The translations under genes were made by a program, and so were the position numbers. From NCBI GenBank assembly GCA_001460835.1, contig CYKH01000770.1:21486-65869 (forward strand): a stretch of 44,384 nt of DNA, written 5' to 3'. The notes under the pieces were generated by a model, which was not told where the DNA came from, made no database searches, and saw only the letters and a program-made list of their open reading frames with translations. This DNA is from Bodo saltans. Lineage: Eukaryota > Euglenozoa > Kinetoplastea > Eubodonida > Bodonidae. The first letter of the stretch is position 1; every line of letters begins with the position of its first letter. Shown piece after piece: positions 8,899 to 18,826 of this stretch.

Positions 8899-9170
8899 AT
8901 CGTAGACCTGAAAGTGGGGAGTGTCTGCTCCTCCTCTGCAACGCCACATGACGATGATCTGCACACATCCAGCAAATGTGACGAACCTCTCCTCTTTCGA
9001 CAATTTTCCCTTTTGGTTGCCACAGAAAATTTCTTTTTTTTGGTTTTCTTGGCGACTGGTGACGCTCCGCATCAACCTGCTACTGGGGCTTGCCTTGTTT
9101 TTTCTGCTAGCAGACACATCCACACAAACGGGGAAGAGGCTTTGCCAGTCAATGCAGTGAGTGTTTTGCT

Positions 9171-12113
9171 ATGCAGCAGCGATCCCACAGTTTATCAAGC
9201 GATGATGAAGACACGCCACTCGCGCAGCGGTACGTCCAGTCAGCCTTCGTGGCCCCGGAAACGGTTCCTGTCAGAATGGTTGCACACGAGACGACTCCTC
9301 ACATCAAACGGCAGCGAGACGAGCCTATGGATGATGAGCCAAGTGCTGGCTCTGGAGCAGCTGGCTATTCGATGGTGCCCAAGCTCAACGACCTTCAGTT
9401 GCAATCAAACTCTCAGCGTCTCAATGATCGCACTGTGTCGTCCAGTGCAACGGTTGCGCGACGTATGCGCACTCCCTTGTTCGACAAAGCTACTCTTAGA
9501 TCAGCGTCACTCTTTGTTCCACCAACAATGAGCAACATGCACTTGCCGCCGGCACTTGAGCAAGTGCTGCTCACTCACCAAAAGGAAGGGCTTCGATTCC
9601 TGCTCGAGAGAATTGTCGTCCGCGGGGAGGGAGGCGTGTTAGCAGACTACATGGGCCTCGGCAAGACGATGCAAGTGCTATCGTTCTGCTCCATCGTGCT
9701 CGGAACTCGTGAGTTTCGCACGCGATGCTTTGCTCACTTGGATAAGACGTTTGCGATGCAGCGCCACGTCAGGAGCGAATCGATCAAGCCTGTTGCAGTT
9801 CCGTCGCTTCGCGTTCGTCCCTTGAGGATCGTCGTGGTGTCTCCCAGTGGTGTCAATCCTCAATGGGTGGATGAGGCTGTCAAGTACTCCGCTGCAATTT
9901 CGAAATCCGATGCTGAACCGTTCCAAAATGCACATCGCTTTGTTCCATTCAACGAATGCTGGTTGTGCGACGATGCTAATGCAACATTGGCGGCAGCCCC
10001 TCCCCTGCCCAAGTCGACGTCGTGGGTCTTCTGCATTCATGCGGATTCGAACCACAAGTCTGCCCTTATGGATGTGTTTCATCGATGCGGCGGGCTGCTC
10101 TGTATATCCTACTCTCAAATCGTTCTTCCTGTGTGCCAACACGCCCAGGTGGATGTGATCTGTCTAGACGAGGGGCATAAGATCAGGAACCAGAATACCA
10201 TAGTATCTCAATGGATGTACTCCCAACGCACGCCCCTTCGCATCATAGCAACAGGCTACCTCATTCAGAACCGCCTCAATGATTTGTATCATCTGCTCAT
10301 GTACGTGTCCTGCGGTGGTGTGACACAAGCCTTGGGGAATTCGGTGTCGTTCCAGCGACACTTTGCGGATCCTTTGCACGGTGGCGTGGGGATTCATCAA
10401 TCACAAGCCTCCTCAAGGAAATTATTCGACCCGAGGGACCAGGGACAACAAAAGAGGTCGATGGAGTGGTGCGAGAGGCGAGCTGCTGTGTTCTATTCTC
10501 TCACGAAGCCATACATCCTGCGACGAGGGTTGCCGGTACTGAGGGCCCTCGTGGGGCAACAAAGAAATGTGTTTTACGTCGAAGTACGTCCTGACATGGC
10601 CCAGCTGAAAGCATACAATAGTTTGAAAGCGACGTCAAGCTCCCCGTTGGACTTGTTGATTATGAGCAGTGAGATCAGCAACCTGCCTCCAAGCTCCTGG
10701 CGTCCATCGTTTAGGTCTTGTCTGGTCACACATCCCCAGCCGCAGCAACAGCTGGAGACTGAGATGGAACATACGAGTGATATGAGTTCCAACAGGTGTT
10801 CCACTTCTGACGATACCTCAGAGAAGAAGGAAGATCCCGACGAAGGAGATCGTTGGTCGACGTACGTGTCTCCAAAGATGATGTTGTTATGGTCGGTCGC
10901 TATGTCTATGCGTCGCTTAGGGAGGAAGGTGATCGCCTTCTCGCAATTCCACTCGGTGCTGGATGAAGTGCCCAAGGCACTAGCACGCATGCACCAGCGA
11001 CACCACTACTGCGATCCCACACAACTGCTACAAGTTGCCCGCTGCGACGGAACGATGCCAGTGGACGACCGGGTTAGAATTTGCCGTCGCTTCAACTCCA
11101 TCCGCACGGAGGCATCATCATCATCATCATGCGATACCGATGAAGATGCCCCACTCGACGTCCTCTTGTTCTCCCTCAAGGCCGGTTGTGAGGGGTTGAA
11201 TCTTGTGGGAGGTTCTATGGTCGTGTCTCTCGATGTATCGTTTAACCCGGCCGCAGAGCACGAATCGTTTGCTCGGGCGTACCGACTGGGGCAAGCGACA
11301 GCCGTTGATATTGTGGTACTTGTCATGGCAAATTCATGTGAAGCGGGAAGGCTGCAGATGCAGGATAGCAAATCAAAGCTAACCGACTTCTGTGTCGATG
11401 CGAACTTTACAAGCAGCGTCTCTACCGTGGAGAGTGGCGCAGATACGACGCAGCCACAACCCCTAACTTGGTGGAAAGACTTTCCTGATTTAAGAGAAGT
11501 GGACGCACTGGACACGAGCGTTTCCAATTCATTTCTTGCTGATAAGACGATGCAGAGGAGCAGCGGCGCTAGTGTGGGCTGCTCCTCAGGGACTTGTGAG
11601 GGAGTCGAATCGGTGCCGCTCGAATCCTACCTGACTGAGGTGTTGCCCAAGTGCTCAGCGCTGATCCATCGAGTACGATGGATGAATGATGATGAATGCC
11701 CGTTCGTGGCGGATGAAAGCCTTGCTGGAGATTCCCTGTGGTCACATCGCACAGCAGTGGCGATTGGGAAAGACGACGAGGCACGTCAACGCCGACTCAA
11801 TACGCTTATTGAAATTGGATTGCAGGAACTTGCGTATGAGAAACTGCATGGTGCTGATGCTGCCGATGTGCAAGGCCTCAAAGACGATGCACTTGTGGAG
11901 GAGCGTGCGACGTCTCCAGCAGCCGTGTCGTCGTTTTTTTCATCGCCGACGTCTGCACACTCTGCGCAATTTGCCCAACTGTCGTCGCTGCCGCTCACTT
12001 TTTTCTCAAGTGAAGGACCAAGTGAACGACGATTCGATGCTGCGCTGGATGCAGCTTCAGTTACACCGATAAGTGCCGTCATCGATGATGAATTCGCTTT
12101 CGACGACTTTTGA
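9171..12113 (+). CDS. SNF2-family DNA translocase, ATRX/RAD54-like
   Basis: A 980-aa nuclear ATPase expected to remodel chromatin or move on DNA. Motif I is ADYMGLGKT (158-166), closest in style to the MGLGKT of ATRX-like proteins, and motif II is DEGH (333-336). The C-terminal RecA lobe has IAFSQFHSVL, GCEGLNL and SFNPAAEHESFARAYRLGQ (to ~708). Motif III is abnormal: TGYLIQN (361-367) in place of TGTP[IL]QN. About 100 low-complexity residues separate the two lobes. The N-terminal ~130 residues and the C-terminal ~270 (Ser-rich, ending in an acidic/aromatic tail) have no recognisable domain. The ATG at 9171 is the first in frame. The exact SNF2 subfamily is uncertain, and the altered motif III could mean reduced or specialised activity. 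Confidence 0.87.
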   Translation: MQQRSHSLSSDDEDTPLAQRYVQSAFVAPETVPVRMVAHETTPHIKRQRDEPMDDEPSAGSGAAGYSMVPKLNDLQLQSNSQRLNDRTVSSSATVARRMRTPLFDKATLRSASLFVPPTMSNMHLPPALEQVLLTHQKEGLRFLLERIVVRGEGGVLADYMGLGKTMQVLSFCSIVLGTREFRTRCFAHLDKTFAMQRHVRSESIKPVAVPSLRVRPLRIVVVSPSGVNPQWVDEAVKYSAAISKSDAEPFQNAHRFVPFNECWLCDDANATLAAAPPLPKSTSWVFCIHADSNHKSALMDVFHRCGGLLCISYSQIVLPVCQHAQVDVICLDEGHKIRNQNTIVSQWMYSQRTPLRIIATGYLIQNRLNDLYHLLMYVSCGGVTQALGNSVSFQRHFADPLHGGVGIHQSQASSRKLFDPRDQGQQKRSMEWCERRAAVFYSLTKPYILRRGLPVLRALVGQQRNVFYVEVRPDMAQLKAYNSLKATSSSPLDLLIMSSEISNLPPSSWRPSFRSCLVTHPQPQQQLETEMEHTSDMSSNRCSTSDDTSEKKEDPDEGDRWSTYVSPKMMLLWSVAMSMRRLGRKVIAFSQFHSVLDEVPKALARMHQRHHYCDPTQLLQVARCDGTMPVDDRVRICRRFNSIRTEASSSSSCDTDEDAPLDVLLFSLKAGCEGLNLVGGSMVVSLDVSFNPAAEHESFARAYRLGQATAVDIVVLVMANSCEAGRLQMQDSKSKLTDFCVDANFTSSVSTVESGADTTQPQPLTWWKDFPDLREVDALDTSVSNSFLADKTMQRSSGASVGCSSGTCEGVESVPLESYLTEVLPKCSALIHRVRWMNDDECPFVADESLAGDSLWSHRTAVAIGKDDEARQRRLNTLIEIGLQELAYEKLHGADAADVQGLKDDALVEERATSPAAVSSFFSSPTSAHSAQFAQLSSLPLTFFSSEGPSERRFDAALDAASVTPISAVIDDEFAFDDF

Positions 12114-12240
12114 AGGCAATCATTCTTTGCACAGACAATTTTCTAAATTTTGTTTTTGCTTTTTGACGACTACCTGTGAAATGCACTCACCATTTGCCTG
12201 AAAAAATTGTTGGTGAGCGAGAATATCGTAGAGTTGATCT

Positions 12241-12258
12241 CTTTGTTTTCCTCCCTAG
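12241..12258 (+). promoter_or_regulatory. candidate spliced-leader acceptor for kelch gene
   Basis: The pyrimidine tract ctttgttttcctccctag ends with AG at 12257-12258, 20 bases before the ATG at 12279. This decides that start over the TTG-initiated extension from 12207. Confidence 0.5.
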
Positions 12259-12278
12259 TACCTTTCTGCAACATCGCT

Positions 12279-14618
12279 ATGTTAGGTTCATGGTACGTTC
12301 ATGGTTACGAAGGCGCGACGCGTGCAGAGCGCCGCAAATTTTACTCGCAGCGCGACGACCCTTGTGAAAGCGATCATGAGACGGATCAGCAGCTTTCCTG
12401 TTTTCGACGTAGAAAGCGGTTGAGAAAGGTTCGACGCCGCGGAAACAGTGCACTCGGCAATGATGCACGTGTCGATGATGAGGACGACGACAAAGATGCA
12501 TACGATCTCGTTGAGACCAGTTGCAGCAGTTCCAACAAAAGTGATGGAGATATGTGGGGCTTCGAGGATCAACTTCCACATGATGACATCAGTGACGCGG
12601 AACATCACGAATGTGATAACGATGAAGAAGGCGGCTCGTCTTCGTTGTGGAAGAGCCACCATCGGGGCCCCAAGGTAGATCACCGCTTTGTGCACTGCAT
12701 CCCTAAACTAACAGGAGTGCCGGCACTAGTGGGCGCATCGTCCGCCGTACTATTTGAAGAGAATCGTTGTGCACCCACAGCTGTCCTTCTACACGGGGGG
12801 CTCCCATTACCAACCATCAAACCTGATAGTCGAAGGACATCATCATCGATACCAAGCAACAGGAGTTACTTTCTGATTCGCTCAGCAGATCAAAAAGGTT
12901 GGATTGCAACACCGGTTGTTGCCCCCACACAAGTTGTTTTGCTTCACCACCCTCAACACTCTTTGAGCGGCCACCACACCAACAGCAACCACAACACACA
13001 GATGGTGGTGGACATGATCCCGCCCCAGTCACTTAAGCGTTGGACGAGACGAACGATGGATGCACCACACCGGTTCGGGCATTGCACTGCTACGTTGCCA
13101 ACCTCCTCGATACCTGTGCACAACGCCACGATGCTTGAGCAGTGGAATGCATTATTACCGTCGTGCAGTGAAGGTGAGGTGGGGCCTGACATGACAAAGG
13201 GTGAAGGTCCGTTTGACTCGTTGGATGTGTCGATGACGGTGACCCTCGGCGGCTGTGGTGAGGGGGTGGTGCCCACAGTAGCCAACTCCCGAGCAGCGCG
13301 GCATCAGCAGTTGGAGGGTTGTATGTTAACGGAGCCTATTCTGCAACTGCACATGCGCCTTCGACGTGAGGTGGACGGTTGCTGCGTCTTGTGGTCGTCG
13401 TCGGTCCGTTTGATGCCGGAGGTGTCTGAGGGGCATATGACCCCACGTGCCTTCTTTTCGATCAACCCATACGGGCCCCACCACCGCTACAGCAACGGTT
13501 CGTCTCCTCCTTCTCTCGATGGTGGTGTTGTTGTTGCACGTGTCCCTTCGTCTGCCGCGTTTCTTGTCTTTGGGGGCACGGAAGACGGAACGACACCACT
13601 GGACGATGGAGGCAGCGGTGGTGTTCTGTTACTGTCCATTGACACCACGGAGCGCACCTTCAGCCTCGAGCCTTTTTCTACGCTGGGCGCCCCGCCCCAC
13701 CCACGATTTGGGCATACCATGACGATGGTGGATGGCCATAGCAGCAGCGATGACACCCACCATGCCTACGTCCTTCATGGAGGCGTGGGGTACATGGGAA
13801 TTGTATTTTCTGATGTGCACTTGTTAGATGGGGCCTCACGGGTGTGGCGAGAGATTATTGTTCCTGTTGGAGATGCCGTCATCGCCCGGCCCCGGGCATT
13901 TCATGCGGCGTGGTGTTGCGGTGGTCGTAAGCCCAATGGTGGTGGGCCCCGCAGCATCGCGAGAATCCTGTTTTCTGGAGGGGAGAGTGGCGAAGGGGCT
14001 GCACCAAATCTTGATATCGCAACCGTTGCATTTTATCCGTGGCAGCAACGGTGGGCAACGGTGTCGTGTCCGCTTTTGGACGTTGACCCTATCGAGATTG
14101 CGGATCCTCATGCACACGAACTCCAAGGGGCAGCAGTGTTACCATCGACCCCTGGATTTGAGTTCCATCACCAGCAGCTCGGGGAAAGCAGAGCTGCAAG
14201 GGGCGACATGGTGCTGAGAGACATTTTGCAACTGGCAAAGGAGCGCCAGTCGACCACCACCACCACTCGCACAGCACTTGGGGGAGGCATCACGGGCCTA
14301 ACAAAGTCAGCGGATGTGATGAACGCCACGGTAGCAAACCATCGGTTCGGCACCACCATCGGTGGAGTGTGCCACGGCTCGATGGCGTCCGCTGTGGTGA
14401 CGGCCCAAGATGGTGGCAGCGCTTGGATGTTTGGCGGCACACAGAACCTTCACCGGACGCACATGTCAGCAACGCAGATGCGGCGAAGTGACGGAACCCT
14501 CAAAGAAGCCGCTGCGGTGTGGCTATTGCTTCATGAAGCACGTTCGACTGCATCCGAGCATCATGCTCGCCGGTTGTCCGCAAACGCACAACTCAAAGCG
14601 TGGTGTTCCATGGTGTGA
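12279..14618 (+). CDS. kelch-repeat beta-propeller protein
   Basis: A 779-aa protein, probably a protein-interaction scaffold. The region after residue ~150 has spaced kelch-like signatures: RFGHCTATLP, FLVFGGTEDG, RFGHTMTMVDG followed by AYVLHGGVGYMG with a VHLLD...VWRE tail, RAFHAAWCCGG followed by RILFSGGESG, and RFGTTIGGVCHG followed by AWMFGGTQ. The double-Gly turns after hydrophobic strands and the RxxH starts are typical of kelch motifs. The spacing is irregular, with His/Gly/Ser-rich insertions. The N-terminal ~130 residues are basic then strongly acidic and probably disordered. No catalytic domain is visible. The ATG at 12279 is the first after the AG at 12257-12258. Confidence 0.75.
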   Translation: MLGSWYVHGYEGATRAERRKFYSQRDDPCESDHETDQQLSCFRRRKRLRKVRRRGNSALGNDARVDDEDDDKDAYDLVETSCSSSNKSDGDMWGFEDQLPHDDISDAEHHECDNDEEGGSSSLWKSHHRGPKVDHRFVHCIPKLTGVPALVGASSAVLFEENRCAPTAVLLHGGLPLPTIKPDSRRTSSSIPSNRSYFLIRSADQKGWIATPVVAPTQVVLLHHPQHSLSGHHTNSNHNTQMVVDMIPPQSLKRWTRRTMDAPHRFGHCTATLPTSSIPVHNATMLEQWNALLPSCSEGEVGPDMTKGEGPFDSLDVSMTVTLGGCGEGVVPTVANSRAARHQQLEGCMLTEPILQLHMRLRREVDGCCVLWSSSVRLMPEVSEGHMTPRAFFSINPYGPHHRYSNGSSPPSLDGGVVVARVPSSAAFLVFGGTEDGTTPLDDGGSGGVLLLSIDTTERTFSLEPFSTLGAPPHPRFGHTMTMVDGHSSSDDTHHAYVLHGGVGYMGIVFSDVHLLDGASRVWREIIVPVGDAVIARPRAFHAAWCCGGRKPNGGGPRSIARILFSGGESGEGAAPNLDIATVAFYPWQQRWATVSCPLLDVDPIEIADPHAHELQGAAVLPSTPGFEFHHQQLGESRAARGDMVLRDILQLAKERQSTTTTTRTALGGGITGLTKSADVMNATVANHRFGTTIGGVCHGSMASAVVTAQDGGSAWMFGGTQNLHRTHMSATQMRRSDGTLKEAAAVWLLLHEARSTASEHHARRLSANAQLKAWCSMV

Positions 14619-14896
14619 CAACGGCTTGTGCGTAATTGGTTCAACTACGCTGTGCGCTCCTTCAACGCCAACATTGTTGAGTTTTCTTTCTTTTCCACAT
14701 GCTTGCATCCGTTGCACTTTTACTTGTACTGTTGGGCATTGTGGCGACGGCAATTCCCTCATTTTTTTCTTTTTGGTTTCCGCACACACACAGAGTAGGT
14801 TTGAGAGAGAGAGGTAAGGGTTACGTTATACGTTATTGTAGAATTTGAATCGGTCAATATACCGTTGTTTCATTGAGACCACCGCCTAGAGAGTCA

Positions 14897-15907
14897 ATGT
14901 CCAGTGCGGCCACGCCTGCTGCCAACGGCACGACGTTCGTGAAACCGGACACGTCGGCATGGAAGCTGAGTGACCTGGAGATGAAGGAGACGCTAGGCAC
15001 CGGCTCGTTTGGGCGCGTTAGGCTGTGCAAGCACAAGAATGGGACGGACTACTACGCCATCAAGTGCCTGAAGAAGCGAGAGATCATCAAGATGAAGCAG
15101 GTGCAGCACATTATCGCGGAGAAGAACATCCTTGCTGAGATCTCGCACCCGTTCACTGTGAACATGCTGTGCGCGTTTCAGGACGACAAGAAGCTGTACC
15201 TTGTGCTTGAGTTCGTGATTGGCGGCGAGATGTTCACGCACCTGCGCAGCGCTGGTCGTTTCCCGAACGACGTTGCGAAGTTCTACCACGCGGAGCTTGT
15301 GCTCGCGTTCGAGTACCTGCACTCGAAGGACATCATCTACCGCGACCTGAAGCCTGAGAACCTGCTGCTTGACGCGAAGGGCCACGTGAAGATCACGGAC
15401 TTTGGGTTTGCGAAGAAGGTGCCGGAGCGCACGTTCACGCTGTGCGGGACGCCCGAGTACCTTGCGCCGGAGGTGATCCAGAGCAAGGGGCACGGCAAGG
15501 CGGTAGACTGGTGGACGATGGGCATCCTGTTGTATGAATTCATCGCCGGCTACCCGCCGTTCTACGACGACACGCCGTTCCGGATCTACGAGAAGATCCT
15601 GGAGGGGAAGGTGAAGTTCCCGAACTGGTTTGACTCGCGTGCGCGCGACCTTGTGAAGGGGCTGCTGATGACGGACCACACGAAGCGCCTGGGGACGCTG
15701 AAGAACGGCGTAGCGGACATCAAGGGCCACCCGTACTTCCACGGGGCGAACTGGGAGAAGCTGTTCAACCGGCACTACCCCGCGCCGATCCCTGTGAAGG
15801 TGAAGAGCGCCGGCGACACGAGCAACTTCGAGAAGTACCCTGAGTCTGGCGAGGACCGCTCTGCGCCGCTGACGCCTGCCCAGCAGGCCGAGTTCAAGGA
15901 CTTCTGA
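14897..15907 (+). CDS. PKAC: cAMP-dependent protein kinase (PKA) catalytic subunit
   Basis: A complete 336-aa AGC kinase. Visible are the Gly loop LGTGSFGRV, YYAIKCLKK with the ATP-binding Lys, the catalytic loop YRDLKPENLLL, DFG in ITDFGFAK, the activation loop TFTLCGTPEYLAPE containing the PDK1-type Thr, and the C-terminal FKDF. The length and order match eukaryotic PKA catalytic subunits. In trypanosomatids PKA subunits have been linked to flagellar function and to non-cAMP ligands; nothing here tests that. The ATG at 14897 is chosen; the extension from 14873 begins with TTG. The codons are strikingly biased to G/C at the third position (ctg, gtg, aag, gcg, acg, cgc), much more than in neighbours, suggesting high expression or conversion with the other copy. 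The last 189 coding bases before the final codon's third position are shared exactly with the partial copy at the window start. Confidence 0.97.
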   Translation: MSSAATPAANGTTFVKPDTSAWKLSDLEMKETLGTGSFGRVRLCKHKNGTDYYAIKCLKKREIIKMKQVQHIIAEKNILAEISHPFTVNMLCAFQDDKKLYLVLEFVIGGEMFTHLRSAGRFPNDVAKFYHAELVLAFEYLHSKDIIYRDLKPENLLLDAKGHVKITDFGFAKKVPERTFTLCGTPEYLAPEVIQSKGHGKAVDWWTMGILLYEFIAGYPPFYDDTPFRIYEKILEGKVKFPNWFDSRARDLVKGLLMTDHTKRLGTLKNGVADIKGHPYFHGANWEKLFNRHYPAPIPVKVKSAGDTSNFEKYPESGEDRSAPLTPAQQAEFKDF

Positions 15908-16631
15908 GAGACTCAGCTGCTTTTCTTCCAGTTCTAGCAAAGAAAGAAAACAATCGTTCTTCCCCTGTCGATTCGAATGAGTCGCTGTTCCAAGAAAAGA
16001 AAAGAAGAAATAGGTGGCTTTGTTCGTGCATGTGTGTGCGTGTGGTTGACGACCTCTGATGCTGACTTGAGGTCGTGGTATTCTGTCGCATAGATGGTCA
16101 GACACAGAACAGAGACGTTGTGAAAGAGAAAGAAAAAGAAATACAAATGAAACAATGTGATGACTGGAGAAAGAGAACGCACGCATGATCGGAGAAGGAT
16201 TGAGACTGGTTGAGTGACATGGAAGAGCTGAGTACATTGCTTGTGTTTGCTTCTTCTGTCTCTCTGCTAAATCGCTTTTGTCCGTTTTCATCGCTTGAGT
16301 TTGTTTTTTATGTACTTGCCATCGGTTCGCCTTCTTCAAAAAACCCCTGCAACAACAAGAACACCAACATTTTTTTTCTCTGTTGTTTTTCCCCTCTCAC
16401 ACTTTCACCCCTGTGAAGATACAAAACAAAACAAAATGAAGAAATGAGATCATTCTGAAACAACCCCCAAAAATGCATTGTTGCTACTATGTTCCGGTTA
16501 TGTTGAATTTAGGTGGAATTTCGTTTGTGATTGAGCTGCGCTCTTTTCGTTACTTATTTCTTGTGGCATAAAGGCACATTCAAAGTTAAGTCCATCATCG
16601 GCCTCGACTGCGTAACCATTCTACGACCGAG
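15908..16631. other. PKA 3' flank and upstream region of LRR remnant
   Basis: No intact gene. It includes a strong pyrimidine tract (about 16373-16411) followed by AG at 16416-16417, a good spliced-leader acceptor for the LRR locus. The ATGs after it (16436, 16444, 16473) open only 3, 4 and 32 codons before stops. In the LRR frame there are stops at 16569-16571 and 16587-16589. Confidence 0.55.
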
Positions 16632-16733
16632 ATGAGAGGGGGTATTATGATTCTCCCTCCACCCCAACACAAAGCGATGAGCGCCTAGGTGCCTCCAGTT
16701 TCCTGCGTCAGTAGAACCAGAACTATCGTACAA

Positions 16734-17575
16734 CTTCGATACCTCGACCTTAGCAACTGCGGCAATATCACAGAGAGGGGCTTTGCGAAAATTGCTGCGT
16801 TGCAGCAGCTTCGGCTTCTTAACCTCCGTAACAACATGATCGATAATGCGGGTCTTTGGAGTATCGCCGGACTGGAGCAGCTTCAGCACCTTGACCTCAG
16901 CTGCTGCTACTGCATCACGGATTGGGGCCTCGCGATCATTGCCACATTGCAACATCTTCGTCACCTTGACCTCGGCCACTGCGTCTGTATTGCGGATGCA
17001 AGCCTTGCGAGCATTATCGAATTGAAGCACATTGTGCACCTTGACATCAGCGGCTGCAACTTAATCACGGATATGAGCCTTGCGAGCGTTGCTGCACTGC
17101 AGCAGCTTCGTCGCCTTGACCTTGGCAGATGCGATAGGATCACGGATGCCGGCATTGTGAGCATAGTCGAATTGCAAGAGCTTCGGCACCTTGACCTCCA
17201 TGGCAACAAGATCACGGATGGGGCCCTTGCGAGTGTTGCCGCTGCACCAGCTGCAGCGCCTTGACCTCGGCGACTGCTTTCGTTTCACGGATGCTGGCTT
17301 TCAGAGCTTTTCCGCGCTGCATCAGCTTCGTCACCTTGACCTCCGCAACAACAGGATCACGGATGCGGCTCTTACGATCATTGCCACACTAACGCAGCTT
17401 CAGTACCTTGATCTCTTTGGCTGCCACCAGATCACGGATGGGGGCCTTGCGCGGATTGCCGCACTGCAACAACTTCAGCACCTCGGCCTCTCATACTGCT
17501 GGAACACCACAGATGTGGGCCTTGCGAGCGTTGCCACACTGCAGCGACTTCGCCACCTTGACCTCAGCTTCTGTA
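16734..17575 (+). repeat. tandem 72-75-bp repeat array coding LRRs
   Basis: At least eleven repeats of 72 or 75 bases recur, each with a core like cttcgtcaccttgacctc followed by atcacggatg and then gcgagcattg. Strong nucleotide similarity between units, not just protein similarity, suggests recent unit duplication or conversion. The array runs into the N gap. Confidence 0.85.
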
Positions 17576-17875
17576 NNNNNNNNNNNNNNNNNNNNNNNNN
17601 NNNNNNNNNNNNNNNNNNNNNNNNNNNNNNNNNNNNNNNNNNNNNNNNNNNNNNNNNNNNNNNNNNNNNNNNNNNNNNNNNNNNNNNNNNNNNNNNNNNN
17701 NNNNNNNNNNNNNNNNNNNNNNNNNNNNNNNNNNNNNNNNNNNNNNNNNNNNNNNNNNNNNNNNNNNNNNNNNNNNNNNNNNNNNNNNNNNNNNNNNNNN
17801 NNNNNNNNNNNNNNNNNNNNNNNNNNNNNNNNNNNNNNNNNNNNNNNNNNNNNNNNNNNNNNNNNNNNNNNNNNN
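17576..17875. other. assembly gap of exactly 300 N
   Basis: A run of 300 undetermined bases inside the LRR array. A round number in a tandem repeat suggests an estimated or placeholder gap, so the number of missing repeats is unknown. Confidence 0.99.
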
Positions 17876-18181
17876 ATATCATAGGATGCAGCAAAGTCAC
17901 AGATGTGGGTCGTGCACTGATAAGGCCAGAACACTTGCGAAAACATCAAATGTGGAAAACGACGTGAAGCACTTTCGTTGGAGTTAACGAACCTACACAC
18001 AACGTTTTCTTGAAAACCGAGGAATTTGGTGAAGGAAATACCAATTACTCAGTTCTTTGACACAAATATTTCTTAGCTCTCCGCAACTCATCTGCAGCGA
18101 TATTTTCTCCACTTTCTTGCATTTCGTAAACTGACGAGAAGTTTCCTTGAAGGTTCATCTTTACCCTTGGTCTCGTATTTT

Positions 18182-18200
18182 CCTCTCTCACACTTTTCAG
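18182..18200 (+). promoter_or_regulatory. candidate spliced-leader acceptor for RAB7
   Basis: The tract cctctctcacacttttcag ends in AG at 18199-18200, 23 bases before the ATG at 18224. The best-formed acceptor in the window. Confidence 0.6.
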
Positions 18201-18223
18201 TAGTCAACGGAATCTCAACATAG

Positions 18224-18826
18224 ATGTCCAAGAAGCAACTCTTGAAGATCATCATTCTTGGTGACAGTGGTGTGGGTAAGACTTCATTGATGCACCAGTA
18301 CGTCAGCAAGAAGTTTGACAACCGCTACAAGGCCACCATTGGTGCCGACTTCTTGACAAAGGATGTTGAAATTGATGGTCAGTCCGTTGCTCTTCAAATC
18401 TGGGATACTGCTGGCCAGGAGCGATTCCAGGCGTTAGGCTCTGCGTTCTACCGCGGTGCTGATGCGTGCATCCTTGTGTTCGATGTCACTCAGCAAGAGA
18501 GCTTTGCCCACTTGACGTCGTGGATGCAGGAGTTCAACATTCAAGCTGGCAAGCGTGATTGTGTTCTTATCGGCAACAAGACTGATCTTGAGGATAAGCG
18601 TCAAGTGAGCAGCAAGGTAGCTCAGCAGTGGTGCCAGAAGAATGACGACGGCATCAAGTACTTCGAGACGTCCGCAAAGGAGAACAGCGGCGTCGAGGAG
18701 GCGTTTATTTGTGTTGCCCAAGCAGCGTTGAAGAAGAAGGCGGCAGCTGAAGATAACGTTGCGCTCCCGGCAGTGAACCTGAATCAGCCAAAGCAGCAGA
18801 AGAAGGATGACGGCTGCCCTTGCTAA
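18224..18826 (+). CDS. RAB7: small GTPase Rab7
   Basis: A 200-aa Rab GTPase of the late endosome/lysosome pathway. All G motifs are intact: P-loop GDSGVGKTS (13-21), switch I ending in TIGADF, WDTAGQE in switch II, GNKTD for guanine binding and ETSAKE. The [11 protein letters not shown] stretch and the [16 protein letters not shown] region are typical of Rab7. The C-terminus CPC is a CxC geranylgeranylation signal. The start is the first ATG after a strong acceptor. Trypanosomatids have one Rab7 acting in late endocytic traffic; the same role is likely here. Confidence 0.96.
   Translation: MSKKQLLKIIILGDSGVGKTSLMHQYVSKKFDNRYKATIGADFLTKDVEIDGQSVALQIWDTAGQERFQALGSAFYRGADACILVFDVTQQESFAHLTSWMQEFNIQAGKRDCVLIGNKTDLEDKRQVSSKVAQQWCQKNDDGIKYFETSAKENSGVEEAFICVAQAALKKKAAAEDNVALPAVNLNQPKQQKKDDGCPC

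Larger units (their letters stand above)
16632..17967 (+). pseudogene. leucine-rich-repeat protein gene, broken (and interrupted by an assembly gap)
   Basis: It encodes about a dozen cysteine-type LRRs of 24-25 residues with consensus LxxLDLxxCxxITDxGLxxIAxLQQ, like the LRRs of FBXL/AMN1 proteins. No usable start is seen. The frame after the ATG at 16632 hits TAG at 16686-16688, just before the first repeat, and only internal Met codons follow. Near 17241-17243 the frame shifts: compared with the other repeats, two bases (ac) are missing in the gccgc-tgcacc context, ending the first frame at 17264 while the LRR pattern continues in the next frame. It then runs into a 300-base N gap and resumes at 17876-17967 with ITDVG-like VTDVGRALI, then TGA. 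It may be a real pseudogene or a multicopy LRR gene damaged by misassembly. Confidence 0.75.

Noticed and set aside
14993-16339. 448-codon open frame on the minus strand over PKA
   Set aside because: It mirrors the strongly biased PKA codons (G/C-ending codons remove antisense stops) and has no domain; the plus-strand kinase is certain.
16554-17288. Minus-strand repeated frames over the LRR array
   Set aside because: They repeat only because the plus-strand LRR DNA repeats; no start-site context or known domain.
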